A stretch of DNA of 25,402 nucleotides. It comes from CAZIIK01 sp964539235 (GTDB lineage: Bacteria; Pseudomonadota; Gammaproteobacteria; Francisellales; CACEW01). The translations under genes were made by a program, and so were the position numbers. The notes under the pieces are model-generated. The model was not told where the DNA came from. It searched no databases and saw nothing but the letters and a program-made list of their open reading frames with translations. Shown here in pieces: positions 18,090-25,402 of the stretch. The stretch spans positions 1-25,402 of the forward strand of contig CAZIIK010000089.1 of the NCBI GenBank assembly GCA_964539235.1, written 5' to 3'. Numbering within the stretch: position 1 is the stretch's first letter; each line of letters begins with the position of its first letter.

Positions 18090-18117
18090 TGCCCTACATT
18101 CGTGGGGCATTTTTTTT
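18090..18117 (+). terminator. Intrinsic terminator of the secreted-protein gene
   Basis: TGCCCTAC-ATTC-GTGGGGCA forms an 8-bp stem (one G-U pair) with a 4-base loop, followed directly by eight T residues. It lies 30 bases after the stop at 18059 and faces the convergent permease gene. No A-tract precedes it, so it works mainly on the plus strand. Confidence 0.88.
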
Positions 18118-18136
18118 ATGCCGGTATGATCCAGTG

Positions 18137-19339
18137 TTATTCAGAACGTAAGGTCTGAATCGGATCTAACTTAGAAGCCTGCTTAGCCGGGTAAAAACCA
18201 AAGAATATGCCCACCGCGATTGAAACCAATGCGCCAACTGTTGGAGGCATGAGGAAAATGGTGAATTTCCAGTGGGGATACAGTGACACAATATAAGTGG
18301 CTAAGATGCCCAGCAACATACCACCAATGCCACCACAGATCGATAAAGTGATGGATTCAACTAGGAATTGCATTTGAATATCTCGTTGGCGTGCACCGAT
18401 TGCCAAGCGAATGCCAATTTCACGTCGTCGTTCGGCGACAGATACCAACATAATATTCATGACGCCAATGCCGCCGACAATCAGCGAAATACTGCCGATC
18501 AGACCTAATAATACGGTCATGGTGTTAGCAGACTGCTTCATGCTATCAATTAATTGTTTGGGACTACGGACCGATACTTTTTGTTGAATGGTGTGTTGAG
18601 TGACGTATTGAGTCACGGATTTTTCAGTTTTGCTGAGTTCACGTGTGTTATAGATCGTGACGGCGAGGTTATTAATCTGTGCGCTTTTTTGGATGGCAAT
18701 AGCAGTGCTGAGCGGAATCAGAATGGAATGGTTAAAGTCCGCATTAAAGAAAAAGCTGGTGGGCCATTTCTGCAGGGTGCCAACAATAGTAAAGACCGTT
18801 TGCCCAATCGTCACTTGCTGGCCAATCAGTGAACGTTTTGTCCATTGCGCAAGTGTTTTGGCTGTGTCATAACCCAGCACACAATAATACTGGTCCTTAT
18901 CGAGGAAGGTTAATAGCCGGCCTGTGCCGCGCGATAGTTTTGCAATGCTATAAATGTCGCTGGTAATACCAATGGAGCTACCTTGATTTAATGCATGGCC
19001 TTTGAATGCAAGGCCGCCATAGCTATTGACGTAAGGTGCAACGGCATGGATGTTGGGCGAAGCATTTTGTAACTCTTTGGCTGAATGTACGGAAAGTGAG
19101 GCATTGGGGTTCGCTGAACGGGTGCCAGTGCCTTCTGAATAAATCGAGACCGACAATAGATTAATGCCCAGGTGCTTAAACTGCGACAGGATTTGGTTTT
19201 CGGCAAGTTTCCCAATCGACACCATGGCAACTACTGAGGCTGTGCCCACCAAAATACCCAAGACAGCTAAGAAAGCCCGCAATTTGGATGCAGTTAGTTG
19301 TCGCAGGGCTTCGCGAATGTGCGTTTTAGTACTGATCAT
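18137..19339 (-). CDS. MacB/FtsX-type ABC transporter permease
   Basis: A 400-residue inner-membrane permease of the MacB/LolCE type. It has an N-terminal helix (LRAFLAVLGILVGTASVVAM), a large periplasmic MacB-PCD domain (about residues 45-270), then three C-terminal helices of the FtsX domain. The conserved cytoplasmic coupling segment RRREIGIRLAIGARQRDI lies between the first two of these, and the C-terminus is the typical PAKQASKLDPIQTLRSE. In MacAB-TolC machines the periplasmic domain works as a lever that drives substrate from the periplasm through TolC. The usual N-terminal or adjacent ATP-binding protein is absent: the preceding gene's stop overlaps this ATG (ATGA), and nothing on this strand follows before the convergent gene. 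It must pair with an ATPase encoded elsewhere, or be non-functional. Confidence 0.9.
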   Translation of the reverse strand: MISTKTHIREALRQLTASKLRAFLAVLGILVGTASVVAMVSIGKLAENQILSQFKHLGINLLSVSIYSEGTGTRSANPNASLSVHSAKELQNASPNIHAVAPYVNSYGGLAFKGHALNQGSSIGITSDIYSIAKLSRGTGRLLTFLDKDQYYCVLGYDTAKTLAQWTKRSLIGQQVTIGQTVFTIVGTLQKWPTSFFFNADFNHSILIPLSTAIAIQKSAQINNLAVTIYNTRELSKTEKSVTQYVTQHTIQQKVSVRSPKQLIDSMKQSANTMTVLLGLIGSISLIVGGIGVMNIMLVSVAERRREIGIRLAIGARQRDIQMQFLVESITLSICGGIGGMLLGILATYIVSLYPHWKFTIFLMPPTVGALVSIAVGIFFGFYPAKQASKLDPIQTLRSE

Positions 19340-20607
19340 TTTGCTGTGTGGCTGCTGGGTGGGAGTGTGACTTGGTCGTCCGGTTTTAAGCCGGATAGAA
19401 TTTCCACTTGGCTGACGGTGACCTTGCCAGTTTGGACCACCTGTTGTGTGGTTTTATGTGTTTCGGGGTTGTAGAGATTCACATAGGATTTTCCGGCAGA
19501 ATTTTTCTGTACGGCATCAACTGGAACAGTCAATGCCGAACCATCCTTATAAACAATAATGGCAATGCGAGCCTCCATGCCAGAACGAATCACTCGTCTT
19601 TGTTGCGCTGTAATATGGTCAACTTTGACCGTGGCCGGAAAGGTAGGCAACGTGCCGCTACCGGATTCAATGCTATCGGCAGAGGCTTGTGCGGCCACTT
19701 CTGTCACTTCACCGTGTAGAACAATGCCAGGGAAACCAGCGCCGGTAATAGTTGCCGTTTGGCCTTTTTGAATCTGGTTGACATTAATTTCTGGCACAGA
19801 GAAAGCAATCGAAAGTCCATCCATGTTACCGATGTTCATCAGGACTTGCAGGTAATGGACTGTTGAGCCCACCATGATTTTCTGTGTGCTAGTACTGCTA
19901 GAATCACTGCTGCTTTGGCTACTGGGTGCGCTATTTGTAGCCGGTAATAAGGCAATGCCAGAAGCGGGTGCCTTAATATCATTGGCTGCCAGTTCTTGTT
20001 CAATAGTATCGTATTTCTGTTTGGCTGTTTTGTATTGTAAGTGTGCAATGGTGAATTGGTCACCTTCACCGCGTTTTTGAGTTTGCGTTAGGCTACGTTC
20101 AGCCTGCTTGTAACTCATTAAGCTATTCTCATACGCGCTTTTACTTTCGCTTAATGATTGCTTGGAGATGATTTCCAGTTTGTACAGGCGTTGGTTTTGC
20201 TCATAGGTGCCTTTGGCATTGACCAGGGAGGTTTTTGCGCGCATCAACGCATCTTCCGCATTCAACACATCATTGCTGTTTTTCCAGTTTTGAATTTTTT
20301 GGTATTTCGCTAACGCATTGAGGTAGCTGATTTTTGCATCTCGTGCTTTGTCGACAATTTTCTTCGAGGAAATGGTAAATAAAGTTTGCCCTTTTTTGAT
20401 GACCTGGCCGTAACTGAACAATTTCTTTTGCACCGTGCCTTCTGTTGGGCTAATCACGGGGACATTGGAAATGGGTGAGATGGTGCCGTTATAGTACAGG
20501 GTTTGCTGCACCAATTGCGCTTTGACAGTATACAGCTTGGGTGTTGTCGCTGCGGTTAGCGTGAGTGAGGTGGCGAGAAGCGTGCAGTACGCAAGAGATT
20601 TAAGCAT
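19336..20607 (-). CDS. Membrane fusion protein (HlyD/MacA-type periplasmic adaptor)
   Basis: A 423-residue adaptor from ATG 20607. An upstream TTG gives five more residues, but GAGG at a good distance supports the ATG. It has a signal-like N-terminus (LAYCTLLATSLTLTAA). A biotinyl-lipoyl half-motif (PISNVPVISPTEGTVQ and FSYGQVIKKGQTLFTI) is followed by a long coiled-coil hairpin (about residues 75-200), then the second lipoyl half (ELAANDIKAPASGIALL). A Ser-rich insertion (SSQSSSDSSSTSTQ) precedes beta-barrel and membrane-proximal domains. These proteins bridge an inner-membrane transporter and a TolC channel. The start overlaps the end of the TolC-like gene by eight bases and the end overlaps the permease start, so translation is coupled along the operon. 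Confidence 0.9.
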   Translation of the reverse strand: MLKSLAYCTLLATSLTLTAATTPKLYTVKAQLVQQTLYYNGTISPISNVPVISPTEGTVQKKLFSYGQVIKKGQTLFTISSKKIVDKARDAKISYLNALAKYQKIQNWKNSNDVLNAEDALMRAKTSLVNAKGTYEQNQRLYKLEIISKQSLSESKSAYENSLMSYKQAERSLTQTQKRGEGDQFTIAHLQYKTAKQKYDTIEQELAANDIKAPASGIALLPATNSAPSSQSSSDSSSTSTQKIMVGSTVHYLQVLMNIGNMDGLSIAFSVPEINVNQIQKGQTATITGAGFPGIVLHGEVTEVAAQASADSIESGSGTLPTFPATVKVDHITAQQRRVIRSGMEARIAIIVYKDGSALTVPVDAVQKNSAGKSYVNLYNPETHKTTQQVVQTGKVTVSQVEILSGLKPDDQVTLPPSSHTAK

Positions 20608-22285
20608 GATTCTTTGCCTCAAGTTTGATATGCCATTGCTGGAGCAAGATGCCCATCAGTTTTTCGTAATTAATCGCTTGTGTCAGATAGCTGATCTTAG
20701 CCGTGACGACATTATTTTTGGCCTGCACCAGTTGTTGCTGTTGTTGTGAGAGAGTGAAGGCGTCAATTCTGCCGTAATTAAATTTGATTTGTGCAGCGCG
20801 GTAATTTTTCTGTGCCAGAACCAAATTGGCTTGACTCATGCCTAATTGTGACCATTGAGTTTTTAGGTTTTGTACAGCAGTGGTGACACTACTCAGCAAT
20901 GTGCGTCGGGCATTTTGTAAATTAATTTGATCGTTTTCGACGGCGACAGCCGCACTTAGTTTTTGTTGATCGATGGTGACGCGATTCAATGGAATGGTAA
21001 GGTCCAAGCTAACACTGGTACTGGTCACTAGGTCATTGCTGTTCGGATTGATTTGTGGATTATCGTAAATCGTACTGGCTCGGGTATGACTGCGGGATAA
21101 TTTAAGATCGAGCTCCCACCGATTGGCATTTTCACTGGTTAGCAAATTGCGTTCGGAGATTTTATGCTGCAACAGTGCAATTTTAAGGTCACGATTGTGC
21201 TGTTTTGCTAGCTGAAGACTTTGTTCTAGCGTGGTTCTGATCTGTGTAATAGGTGTTTCAGTATCGACTTTAAACACCGTATTGCCCGGTAAACCTAAGT
21301 CATTCAATAAAGTTGTACGCGCGGTATTAAAACTTTCTTCGGCGGAGGCCAGACTTTGTTGTTGTGAGGTAATATCCATTTTGGCTTGGGTAATATCAAT
21401 GCCCGCCAATTGACCCGTTTTGTATTTTTGTTTGCGGTTAAACAAGGTATGCTGAGATTGTTCCAGCGTTTGCCTAGCAATCGCGACAGTGAGTTTTGCT
21501 TGTACCACAGCGTAGTAATCTGTGACCACTTGGGAAATGGTAGTCGCCACTTGTTGCTGTAGTTGCAAGTCATCGATTTGTTGGTTGGTTTCTGCATTGT
21601 GTAAATTCACTTCATTCACAGCAAAGCCAAAATTCTTAATCAAAGGTTGTGTCAATGAAACGCTCCACGTGTTGGAGTCTAAGTCACTGTCAATCCCCGG
21701 TGTGCTGCCGGTTTGTTTGCTAGGGTTATATTGCCAGTCAGCACTTAATTCTGTTCCCAAGGGTAATTTCCAACTGACTGCAGGGCCAATTTCGCCGGAG
21801 GTATTTTGGCTGCTGGCACTGGATCCGCCTGGTGCATCATGGCCATTAATACGAACGGTGTTATCGGTATCGTAGCGGTTATAACTCAGACTACTGGTTA
21901 AGCTGAACTGTGGCAGAAAAGCTTCTTTGGCCACCAGCAAATCGTAACGCTGTAACTTGCGGTTGTTGAAGGCGACTTTGAGATTTGGATTCTTATGCAG
22001 TGCTAATAGCACAGCACTTTGTAAAGGCAGTATATTGGGATTTTTGGGGCTCAAAGGGACTACGATAGGTAATTGGTTTGAGTGCGTGAGACCCTCAGGC
22101 GTACGTGGCAAAAAAGGTGGTAAGTTAGGTAAATTCAGTAGTTGCGAAGGATGGTAAGGCGTTGGTAAACCAAATGACAGTAACGGCAACGTGAGTAGTA
22201 CACAAGACCCAATCGATCGAATACAGCAGTAAAAAGAGAGCGGCTTGGGCATTGAAAAATCGCTGGATTTTAATTCAGCGCTCAT
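20600..22285 (-). CDS. TolC-like outer membrane efflux protein
   Basis: Outer-membrane factor of about 561 residues from ATG 22285; a TTG at 22300 and an ATG at 22252 are alternative starts, and none has a strong ribosome site. The ATG at 22252 would put the signal sequence (RSIGSCVLLTLPLLSFG) closest to the N-terminus. The mature protein carries the two OEP repeats with long alpha-helical, Gln/Asn-rich segments: AVLLALHKNPNLKVAFNNRK, then SWKLPLGTELSADWQYNP in the first beta part, LTQPLIKNF, and a second repeat with SVSLDLTIPLNR. It forms the outer-membrane and periplasmic tunnel of tripartite exporters. It is longer than E. coli TolC (about 470 mature residues), partly through a proline-rich N-terminal stretch (LPNLPPFLPRTPEG). 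It follows the broken clcA by under 20 bases and precedes the adaptor gene. Confidence 0.88.
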   Translation of the reverse strand: MSAELKSSDFSMPKPLSFYCCIRSIGSCVLLTLPLLSFGLPTPYHPSQLLNLPNLPPFLPRTPEGLTHSNQLPIVVPLSPKNPNILPLQSAVLLALHKNPNLKVAFNNRKLQRYDLLVAKEAFLPQFSLTSSLSYNRYDTDNTVRINGHDAPGGSSASSQNTSGEIGPAVSWKLPLGTELSADWQYNPSKQTGSTPGIDSDLDSNTWSVSLTQPLIKNFGFAVNEVNLHNAETNQQIDDLQLQQQVATTISQVVTDYYAVVQAKLTVAIARQTLEQSQHTLFNRKQKYKTGQLAGIDITQAKMDITSQQQSLASAEESFNTARTTLLNDLGLPGNTVFKVDTETPITQIRTTLEQSLQLAKQHNRDLKIALLQHKISERNLLTSENANRWELDLKLSRSHTRASTIYDNPQINPNSNDLVTSTSVSLDLTIPLNRVTIDQQKLSAAVAVENDQINLQNARRTLLSSVTTAVQNLKTQWSQLGMSQANLVLAQKNYRAAQIKFNYGRIDAFTLSQQQQQLVQAKNNVVTAKISYLTQAINYEKLMGILLQQWHIKLEAKNHA

Positions 22286-22303
22286 TATAGGTAAAAACAA
22301 TAT

Positions 22304-23653
22304 TTAGGCCACGGGCGTATCACGGCTGATTTTGTCTTTAGCCAAGCGTAGTGTCCTGTCCAATAGCACTTCATAAATCGGTGAGCCGCCGAGTAAATAA
22401 GCCATGATGGTTGCGCTGAAACAAGTCAAAATTAGTGGCAAAATCACGGCGTAATTCATGGTCATTTCAACGACCAGTACGATACCCGTTAAAGGCGCGC
22501 CAACCGTCGCTGTGAACAGTGCGCTCATGCCCGCGACAGCAAAAATGGTCGGGTCTGCAATTAAATGTGGAAACCATAGGTGTGCATAATGACCAAACCA
22601 CATGCCAAAGGCTGTGCCCAGTGCCAACATCGGCGCAAAAATACCCCCGGGTGCGCCGGTGCCATAACTCACCCAGGTTGTGACTAAGCGTGCGAGAAAA
22701 ATCAGCAATAAAGGTGTTGCAGCCAGTTGATAATTTAGGGCGTTTGGAATCAATTGGTAACCTCCGCCGACAACTGAAGGGCAAAGGTGCGTCAAGATGC
22801 CAACGCCAATACCAATAGCCGTTATGGCCAACCAAAAAGCATAGGGTTTGAGCGCTGAGAACACATTTAATGTGCGAATGAGGTAGCGGTTAAACAGCAC
22901 GCCAATGAGACCAAAAAAGCTGCCGAAAATAATGAAAATCTACAGTGAAGCCAGGGGCGTGGCGTGTAAGTGTGTCATGGAAATATCATTGCTTTGCCCC
23001 ATGAATAGGCGCAGCACGATGTCGCTAAAAATCACCGTAATAATCACGCACTGCAGCGAAATAAAATTGTATTTAAACTGCGTGCGCATCTCTTCTAGGA
23101 CAAATAAAATGCCTGCCAGTGGTTCATTAAACGCAACGGCCAGACCCGCACCTGCGCCAGCAGCGACAAGTATGTGTGCATATTCCGCGGTGAGTCCAAA
23201 GCGGTCGCTGAGCATTTTGCCGATTGTGCCGCCGAGTTGAATGGTCGGACCTTCACGGCCGAGCACCAAGCCACTCGATAATGCACAAATACCGCCAAAA
23301 AATTTGACAGGCAGTAAACTCTTCCAACGAAATGGGCGTTGCTCAGCAAGTACGCCTTCGATTTCTTGCACACCACTGCCGCCAGCTCCTGGTGAGATTC
23401 TCCTCACCAGGAACATTGCAATGAGTAGTAAACCTGTTGAAAAACCAATGGTAATCAACCAGTGTCAGATACTGTTTGCTGGTAGTGCAGATAACCAAGT
23501 GGTTTTTAATGCGCTCAAAGATTGAATAGCCAGTTGGAATAAGCTGCCAATTAAGCCGACTAAGCAACCCTTGATTACACCAAAAATCAATAAAAAGCGA
23601 ACCTGCTTGCGGTCTTGAATTAACAGTTGGGTAAGGTCTCTTAAATAGCGCAT
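22304..23653 (-). pseudogene. clcA: ClcA-type chloride/proton antiporter with two in-frame stops
   Basis: A frame of 449 amino-acid codons interrupted by TGA at 23465-23467 (codon 63) and TAG at 22940-22942 (codon 238). The conserved CLC signatures are all present: GAGGSGVQEIEG, KFFGGICALSSGLVLGREGPTIQLGG with the gating glutamate, LAGILFVLEEM with the internal proton glutamate, GAPGGIFAPMLALG, and the terminal tyrosine region PIYEVLLDRTL. In E. coli ClcA, which aids extreme acid resistance, the TAG position corresponds to Trp in the segment before LGIIFGIFG, so TGG to TAG is likely. Without readthrough no piece contains a full transport pathway. It is the first gene of the minus-strand operon that continues into the TolC-like gene, so loss of its translation could have polar effects downstream. 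Confidence 0.9.
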
Positions 23654-24163
23654 GGGATTTTTTCTAGTCGGTTGGCAATCAGCGTGCTGCTGAATGTGGC
23701 ATAAGGTTTGTGCTGATGCAATGGCCTCTTTGATGGATATTTTGGTGTTTTCTATACGGCAATTATTAAGCGGGATTAATATGTGGTGGTCTCGATAGTG
23801 TCGTCATGTGTTTATTACTGTTGCAAATAGGAGCTAAACAATTGACTAATCTTCCCTCACATTAACGGACAGTCTAGGGGAATCTACGCGGCCCGATAGA
23901 CAAGCTAAAAAACATATGGTAAGGGATACGACTAGGTGCGAGTGGAGGCGGCGGTAATGGGAAAGTAATCGTACAGTTCTTATAAGCGGTGGATGGTTGA
24001 TTATTGAATGACAATTAACTTTACCTGGGCTATTGTCAAAAATTGTGTGTTGGAGATTAGATGGTGTCGTCACGCGTTTATTTCAGTTGCAAATGGTGGC
24101 ATTGATCAGCGCTGGTTGATTATCTCATCTATTCATAGATAGCATTATCAAGGAGGCTTAGTG
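23654..24163. repeat. Intergenic region with a diverged direct repeat and a hairpin
   Basis: No gene is visible in these 510 bases. Two copies of a roughly 40-base sequence lie in direct orientation at 23794-23833 and 24060-24099, sharing GTGTCGTCA, GTTTATT and GTTGCAAAT blocks (about four of five bases identical). TGACAAT (24009-24015) and ATTGTCA (24032-24038) form a 7-bp hairpin. A near-consensus ribosome site, AAGGAGG, at 24150-24156 belongs to the Rhs gene. The repeat may reflect duplication of an upstream regulatory region. Confidence 0.5.
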
Positions 24164-25179
24164 ATGGAAGATATGAGGGATAGATTAAAACAGCGGAAAT
24201 GGACTACTGTGTTGCTGATGGTGGGTTTAACCTCTTTTGCGTTTTCCTATGCTACACCAGCGCGGCAACAGATCGCTGTGCCCTCTTTGAGTATCATTGG
24301 ATTTGATTGGCAGTTAACCAATAAGCAATTGAATTGGCAGTATTTAGGTCAGGGCTATCGGGCGTATAATCCAATGTTACATCGCTTAATGAGTCAGGAT
24401 TCGATGTCACCCTTTAGCAAAGGTGGCCTCAATGGTTATGTTTTTTCTGCCAATAACCCTGTGATGTCATATGATCCCAGCGGCCATTTTGCCATCAGTG
24501 ATTTATTTCCAACAACTTGGCCGGGATGGTTAGCGTTTGGTGCTACTGCCGGAGTTGCCGGTGTGATTGGTACATTTGTGAGTGTGATGGCAACAGCACC
24601 TTTTAGCTTGGTTGCAGGTGCTGTTTGTCTGGTGCTATAGGCGGTGTATCGAATGCGATTGGCGCGTATGTTGGTCAAGGCTTAACCACGCATCGATGGG
24701 GCTTGGATTGGCAATCAGGCGGCCATTTGGCCATTGCATTTAGTGTTGGTGTTGTTTCGGGCATGATGACAACTGGTTTGGTTATAGGCGGGGTAAAATA
24801 TAACGAGGAATGGTCTTTCGGTATGTCTCATGAAAGTACATGGCTTGGTTCAGCTAGCCTCAGTGGGTGGCGTGATACTGTGGTTCACAGTAGCCCAGCG
24901 TTCTCAGAATATATTGCGCAAAGTGAGCAAGCCAGTGTTATGGATGGTGAATATAATCAGGTTGAAGCCCCTATGGTTAATGAAGCCCCTAATATGGTTT
25001 TGGAGACTGAACAGAAAACAACCGATCCTAGGCAAAGTCTGGACATAGCTCCTGGTATAAGGGAAGTCGAGGCTGATTTGGTAGATTTACAGCATCTTCA
25101 GAGTAGACTTATAGTGCGTCTCGAAGCATTAGAAGCAGCGGCTAGAAGGATTGCAGAACCGTCGGACTTTGGACGGTAA
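24164..25179 (+). pseudogene. Short signal-bearing Rhs-core protein, frameshifted
   Basis: ATG 24164 follows AAGGAGG at a seven-base distance. The N-terminus is a signal peptide or anchor (WTTVLLMVGLTSFAFSYATPA). Residues about 60-110 are the Rhs-repeat-associated core: GQGYRAYNPMLHRLMSQDS, SPFSKGGLNGYVFSANNP and VMSYDPSGHF. A hydrophobic, glycine-rich segment follows and the frame ends at TAG 24638-24640. The next frame continues from about 24622 (SGAIGGVSNAIGAYVGQG) to TAA 25177. Restoring one T in the GTTTG run joins them as AGAVLSGAIGG, giving about 338 residues. The second part has more small and hydrophobic residues and ends in an acidic, coiled-coil-like tail (VEADLVDLQHLQSRLIVRLEALEAAARR). 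There are no YD repeats, so this is not a full Rhs toxin shell. The variable C-terminus has no recognised toxin motif. The homopolymer site leaves sequencing error possible. Confidence 0.65.
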
Positions 25180-25402
25180 AATATTTAGTGTAAATTGCTA
25201 ATTTAGCCAGCGTGTTTTGCGGCCACTTTGGATGTGACCATTTGTTGCCATCGCAAGATAGCAAATTTCGCATTAAATAGGCATGACTTTTCCGCTTTTT
25301 ATTTCGGTCCAGAGGAATTGCGATTGGCATAGGACCCTGCTCTGTCTTGATTATCAATGCACTGGAATTTTTTGTTGCCTGCATCTGGCTCAGTTTGCCC
25401 AG
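25180..25402. other. Window end, nothing recognised
   Basis: The last 223 bases have an open minus-strand frame of about 80 codons, but its sequence (including LLSCDGNKWSHPKWPQN) matches no family I can name, and the window ends before any context appears. It could be the tail of a gene starting outside the window, such as a transposase remnant; I do not call it. Confidence 0.3.

Noticed and set aside
4044..23467. Genome-wide stop-codon reassignment
   Set aside because: All three stop codons appear in frame in different broken genes, all serve as normal ends of intact genes, and two other loci are broken by frameshifts. Ordinary gene decay explains the set better.
25142..25384. Open minus-strand frame of about 80 codons at the window end
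   Set aside because: It overlaps the end of the Rhs frame, has no ribosome site I trust and no recognisable family. The window ends before context can help.
1..25402. CRISPR arrays, rRNA genes, complete insertion sequences
   Set aside because: I saw no regularly spaced repeats, no rRNA motifs and no transposase gene.

Overview
The window looks like chromosomal DNA from a gammaproteobacterium with a moderate, slightly AT-leaning base composition. The evidence is RpoS-type sigma factors, a single-chain L-serine dehydratase of the type known from Legionella, a YqhD-type alcohol dehydrogenase, a ClcA-type antiporter and a TolC/membrane-fusion-protein export operon. I cannot name the genus. The striking property is gene decay. 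Of about eighteen protein loci, ten are open and eight are broken, by a truncation (1), in-frame stops (5) or one-base frameshifts (2). That mix of broken accessory and stress genes beside intact housekeeping genes is typical of a lineage recently restricted to a host, though part of it could be sequencing error.

Layout. Bases 1-960: a truncated RpoS-like gene on the minus strand, ending next to an imperfect palindrome. 963-1967: an intact GRP-family sugar transporter. 2007-2045: a strong inverted repeat between convergent genes. 2070-6830 (minus): one large non-ribosomal peptide synthetase reading frame (formyltransferase, half condensation domain, adenylation domain with a serine-like code, carrier protein, thioester reductase), interrupted by two stops. 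6990-7359: two tRNA-Lys(UUU) genes whose acceptor-stem halves are swapped with each other. 7382-7477: hairpins upstream of parA. 7607-10746: ParA, ParB and an FMN-binding glutamate synthase-family protein, apparently one operon. 10786-12735 (minus): L-serine dehydratase followed by an unrecognised gene. 13028-14014: a broken unknown gene with a basic, NLS-like patch and a Pro/Ala/Gly tail. 14115-14668 (minus): a frameshifted sensor-domain protein. 14819-16945: a second rpoS gene and a yqhD-like gene, both with in-frame TAA codons. 16946-17582: AT-rich non-coding DNA. 17583-18059: a secreted unknown with a good terminator. 18137-23653 (minus): an operon of clcA (broken), TolC-like outer-membrane factor, membrane-fusion protein and MacB-type permease, with no ATPase gene. 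24164-25179: a short signal-bearing Rhs-core protein, frameshifted. The last 220 bases hold nothing I can identify.

How the parts relate. Both RpoS-like sigma factors lack the -35-binding region 4.2 as read, so the general stress response is probably impaired unless a third copy exists. The peptide synthetase predicts an N-formylated, reductively released serine-type product, now silent or split. The export system is intact but must borrow an ATPase. The chimeric tRNA pair beside a plasmid-like parAB module suggests past recombination at this tRNA locus.
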